Positions 6,068 through 8,076 of a stretch of 8,076 nt of DNA are shown one piece after another. Within the stretch, counting starts at the first letter, position 1. The number at the start of each line of letters is the position of its first letter. The DNA comes from Candidatus Iainarchaeum sp. (lineage in GTDB: Archaea > Iainarchaeota > Iainarchaeia > Iainarchaeales > JAFGBZ01): NCBI GenBank assembly GCA_016218635.1, contig JACRDJ010000025.1, positions 1 through 8,076 of the forward strand. Reading direction: 5' to 3'. The position numbers and the translations under genes are program-made. The notes under the pieces are model-generated. The model was not told where the DNA came from. It did not search any database and saw only the letters and a program-made list of their open reading frames with translations.

Positions 6068-7690
6068 ATGGAATTCACCGAACAACTCATCTGGGCCGCA
6101 ACCGGAGGATACCTGCTGGTGGGATCCGCATCCATCGGGTACCTGCTCATGAAGACCGGCTGGCCCAAAATCATCCAGCTCTCCCCCGAATTCCGGTTCG
6201 GGTGGGCCGTCATTGCCGGAATCAGCTACGTAGCCATCAGCGGCGGACTCGCATTCGCGGCATGGAACCTGCACCTGCTTTCATTCCCCCTCGCGGCCAG
6301 CGCCGGCCCCATCACCGCATTCATTTCCGCTTCCGTCATTTTAGGAATCAAAAACCGCATACACCTGCCGGCCATAAAACTTCCAAAGCCCGCACTCCGC
6401 CCTTCCGCCCCGGCCGCCATTGCCACCCAGGCCATTGAAAAAATCCACCAGGACCCCGAATTCGTTTCCCGGAAAAAAATTTCCACCCAGCAACTCACCC
6501 AAATCAAGGCCGCACTCGAAAAAATAAACGTTCCGGAAAACGCGCCTGCATTCCCCCAACCCATCCGGGGCAACGAACCCGTCCGCTCCGTTCCCATCCA
6601 AGAACACCTCCTTCGCGAACCCGCATTCAAAACACCCGCGCAGACGGAACCAAAACCGATTCCTGAACCACTCACACCCCAACCCCGGTCAACCGAATTC
6701 CGCGCACCCCCCCTGACCCAACAACCCCCAACTCCGGCAGCCGCAGATTCACGAGCCATTAAGATTCCCCCGCTGAGCGCCCTATCCGCAACCCCTGCTC
6801 CCGCCGCCGAATCCGCTACGAATAAGCCGGAGTGGAAGAACCCCGTCCAGGCATTCGGTTCCTTCTTTGAACGATTCAGCGGAAAAAAAGAAACCATCAC
6901 TCCACCCGTATCCGAAAAGAAATCCGGAACCCAAGAACCTCCGACCGAAGAACACCGCACCCAGCGCCTCAAACAAACGCTTCTCGAACAACTGCGCTCC
7001 GCCGCCAGACTCAAGGAAACATCCCTACAGCCCCTTCCCCGCCGCCTTGCCCGCAAACAGCAAGGAACCCTGCAGGAAACTGCGGGCGGAGAAACACCCG
7101 AAGAAATCTTTGAAAACCCATCAGAAGTATCCGGCGAAATTTTCCAGCAGCTACGCGACATGCGGGACAAGGCCGAAGAACTCGCCCAGCACCACGTGAA
7201 CGAATTCCGCAGCCAAAAACACCGCGAACCCGCCGGAGACGAAGTGCAGGAAATCACGGACAACGTCATCGAACAGCTTAAATCCGAAGAAAAAGAAACC
7301 CAGACCCCCGCGGCACCCGCCAGCCGGCACGAACAACGCATGCAGGAACGTCCGGGAACAGAATCACCCGCTTCCGCACCGCAACCCGTCATCAGCCGCC
7401 GCGAACAAAGACTCCAGCAACGCACCGCGAACCCGCCGGCTCCGGTTCCCGCCAAAGAACCCGCCCCCAAACCCAAAAAAACAACGCAATCACCAGAATT
7501 AGAGGAAGAAGAAACGGAAGAACCCCTTGAAGAGGAAACCGAAGAAGAGAATGAGGAAGAAACCACTGAGGAGGAAACGGAAAAGGAACCCAAAAAAACA
7601 TTCCAAGAAAAACCCGCGCCCGCCAAACCCAAAAAGAAAGGCAGTGAAGAAGAAGACCTCGAAGAACTGGAAAAAATCGCGGGACTCTGA
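6068..7690 (+). CDS. Three-helix membrane protein with long Pro/Glu-rich cytoplasmic tail (540 aa)
   Basis: Family not recognised. Three membrane helices lie at residues about 6-28, 43-66 and 72-94. The acidic N-terminus (MEFTEQ) and the basic stretch after helix 3 (KNRIHLPAIKLPKP) place the N-terminus outside and the long tail in the cytoplasm. The tail holds a Lys/Gln-rich helical patch (133-153), a Pro-rich linker (155-250), predicted helical or coiled-coil segments (293-332, 355-408), two copies of SR(H/R)EQR(M/L)Q(E/Q)R at 419-428 and 443-452, and a Glu tract (477-507, 21 Glu of 31). It ends KKKGSEEEDLEELEKIAGL. An in-frame GTG at 6047 would add seven residues, but it sits four bases from the TATA core and inside a dyad arm, so ATG 6068 is preferred. 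It is divergent from, and probably co-expressed with, the 177-aa membrane protein. It may act as a cytoplasmic scaffold or docking protein; no enzymatic motif is visible. Confidence 0.8.
   Translation: MEFTEQLIWAATGGYLLVGSASIGYLLMKTGWPKIIQLSPEFRFGWAVIAGISYVAISGGLAFAAWNLHLLSFPLAASAGPITAFISASVILGIKNRIHLPAIKLPKPALRPSAPAAIATQAIEKIHQDPEFVSRKKISTQQLTQIKAALEKINVPENAPAFPQPIRGNEPVRSVPIQEHLLREPAFKTPAQTEPKPIPEPLTPQPRSTEFRAPPLTQQPPTPAAADSRAIKIPPLSALSATPAPAAESATNKPEWKNPVQAFGSFFERFSGKKETITPPVSEKKSGTQEPPTEEHRTQRLKQTLLEQLRSAARLKETSLQPLPRRLARKQQGTLQETAGGETPEEIFENPSEVSGEIFQQLRDMRDKAEELAQHHVNEFRSQKHREPAGDEVQEITDNVIEQLKSEEKETQTPAAPASRHEQRMQERPGTESPASAPQPVISRREQRLQQRTANPPAPVPAKEPAPKPKKTTQSPELEEEETEEPLEEETEEENEEETTEEETEKEPKKTFQEKPAPAKPKKKGSEEEDLEELEKIAGL
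7496..7588 (+). repeat. Low-complexity Glu-codon tract
   Basis: About 31 codons dominated by gaa/gag, with recurring EEET and EEE units. Such tracts expand and contract by slippage and give a flexible, highly acidic protein segment. Confidence 0.7.
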
Positions 7691-7739
7691 AACCCCGGAC
7701 ATGTGGCCTTAAAGGGGAACTCACCCACCGCCAAATTAT

Positions 7740-7764
7740 ACCAAACGGTTTTAAACCAAACGGT
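7740..7764 (+). repeat. 10-bp direct repeat, period 15
   Basis: ACCAAACGGT occurs at 7740-7749 and again at 7755-7764, nested inside the larger dyad. This offers an alternative reading of the site as tandem half-sites rather than a palindrome. Confidence 0.6.
7749..7755 (+). promoter_or_regulatory. Putative TATA element of the ATPase gene
   Basis: TTTTAAA, centred at 7752, is 26 bases before the ATG at 7778, matching a leaderless archaeal start. A competing reading is the TATAAT at 7764-7769, which resembles a bacterial -10 box and would also give a near-leaderless transcript, but no -35-like sequence is seen at the right distance. Confidence 0.4.
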
Positions 7765-7777
7765 ATAATTATAGCGT

Positions 7778-8076
7778 ATGCCGGAAAATCCGTTCGTTTT
7801 TGGAAAAATTGTCCGGGAAGAACAATTCTGTGACCGGGAACCCGAAATAGAGCAAATCAGGGAACTGGTTGACTCCAATCAGCACCTGGTAATCATTTCA
7901 CCCCGAAGGTATGGAAAAACATCCCTGATCATCAATGCACTGGAACGAAACCGGGTTCCATACCTCTATGTGGACTGTTCATTCATTGAGGACGAAAAGG
8001 GGCTCATTCAGATGGTTCTGACGGACTACGCCAGAAAGCTGGATAATATTGACACCGTTCAGAAAATCCTGAAAAA
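7778..8076 (+). CDS. Archaeal-type AAA+ ATPase, N-terminal part (cut by window end)
   Basis: The frame is open from ATG 7778 to the last base, giving 99 complete codons. Residues 4-30 carry the N-terminal signature of the ATPase_2-like archaeal family (NPFVFGKIV, then FCDREPEIEQIREL). Residues 41-50 are the Walker A variant SPRRYGKTSL, with Lys47 and Thr48 contacting the nucleotide phosphates. A beta strand follows (PYLYVDCSFI, 61-70). Walker B, sensor and C-terminal winged-helix regions lie beyond the window. Full members are usually about 350-450 residues. They are P-loop ATPases of mostly unknown role, scattered in archaea and some bacteria and often lineage-specific. The promoter carries an unusual dyad, suggesting specific, possibly self-made, repression. 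It follows the 540-aa protein on the same strand by 87 bases but seems to have its own promoter. Confidence 0.85.
   Translation, partial: MPENPFVFGKIVREEQFCDREPEIEQIRELVDSNQHLVIISPRRYGKTSLIINALERNRVPYLYVDCSFIEDEKGLIQMVLTDYARKLDNIDTVQKILK

Larger units (their letters stand above)
7734..7770. repeat. 37-bp interrupted dyad, likely operator over the ATPase promoter
   Basis: Outer arms AATTATACC (7734-7742) and GGTATAATT (7762-7770) are perfect inverted copies. Inner arms GGTTT (7747-7751) and AAACC (7753-7757) share the same axis at base 7752. The four bases between outer and inner arm are AAAC on both sides, so they repeat directly rather than invert. The axis falls on the presumed TATA core, which suggests a dimeric or tetrameric regulator competing with TBP. 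Fourteen perfect arm pairs (9+5) around one axis are unlikely by chance. Confidence 0.6.

Noticed and set aside
7392..7724. Minus-strand open frame starting with GTG at 7724, about 28 bases from the ATPase TATA element on the opposite side
   Set aside because: The spacing might suggest a second divergent leaderless gene, but the translation is an Arg/Phe/Leu-rich shadow of the Glu/Lys tail region. The coincidence is not enough.
6226..7878. A 550-codon open frame on the minus strand opposite the 540-aa membrane protein and the start of the ATPase gene
   Set aside because: It is antisense to two well-supported genes, begins inside the ATPase coding region, and is a Ser/Gly/Arg-rich translation with no domain. 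It is explained by the biased codon use of the opposite strand, especially the Glu and Pro codons.
1..8076. tRNA, rRNA, CRISPR array, insertion sequence or attachment site
   Set aside because: No cloverleaf arms, conserved rRNA stretches, regularly spaced repeats, transposase frames or flanking target duplications were found on reading both strands.

Overview
The window looks archaeal, probably from a small-genome DPANN-type lineage (the phylum is an inference, not shown). Evidence: none of the well-bounded genes has a convincing Shine-Dalgarno sequence. Instead, four start codons (444, 6014, 6068, 7778) lie about 26-29 bases downstream of the centre of an A/T-rich TATA-like element, the spacing expected for leaderless archaeal transcripts. 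The partial gene at the right end belongs to an ATPase family common in archaea. The large exported protein is rich in N-glycosylation sequons. Base composition is moderately G+C-rich with C/G-ending codons, except in the A/T-richer stretch at about 355-671.

Left edge (1-671): a small basic hypothetical protein (16-354) is followed by an oligo-T tract. Next comes the N-terminal third of a PIN-domain (VapC-like) ribonuclease gene from 444. It loses recognisable similarity near 615 and its frame then runs into the antisense of the next gene, so it reads as a truncated remnant.

Centre (672-6014, minus strand): a 177-residue polytopic membrane protein (5481-6014) is followed 39 bases later by a 1589-residue protein (672-5441). 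The latter has a Sec signal peptide, a very large extracytoplasmic part with 14 cysteines and 19 N-X-S/T sequons, and one C-terminal membrane anchor with a short basic cytoplasmic tail. I do not recognise its family.

Right (6015-7690, plus strand): a divergent gene encodes a protein with three N-terminal membrane helices and a roughly 440-residue cytoplasmic tail that is Pro/Ala/Glu-rich, partly helical, and ends in a Glu-rich tract. Its promoter and that of the 177-residue protein appear to be the same TATA element at 6038-6043, placed almost symmetrically between the two start codons. Together the three proteins could form one envelope-spanning assembly: large outside domain, polytopic membrane partner, and cytoplasmic scaffold. 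This is inference.

Right edge (7691-8076): a 37-bp interrupted dyad containing a 10-bp direct repeat covers the predicted TATA element of an archaeal-type AAA+ ATPase gene. That gene begins at 7778 and runs off the window. No tRNA, rRNA, CRISPR array or insertion sequence was seen.
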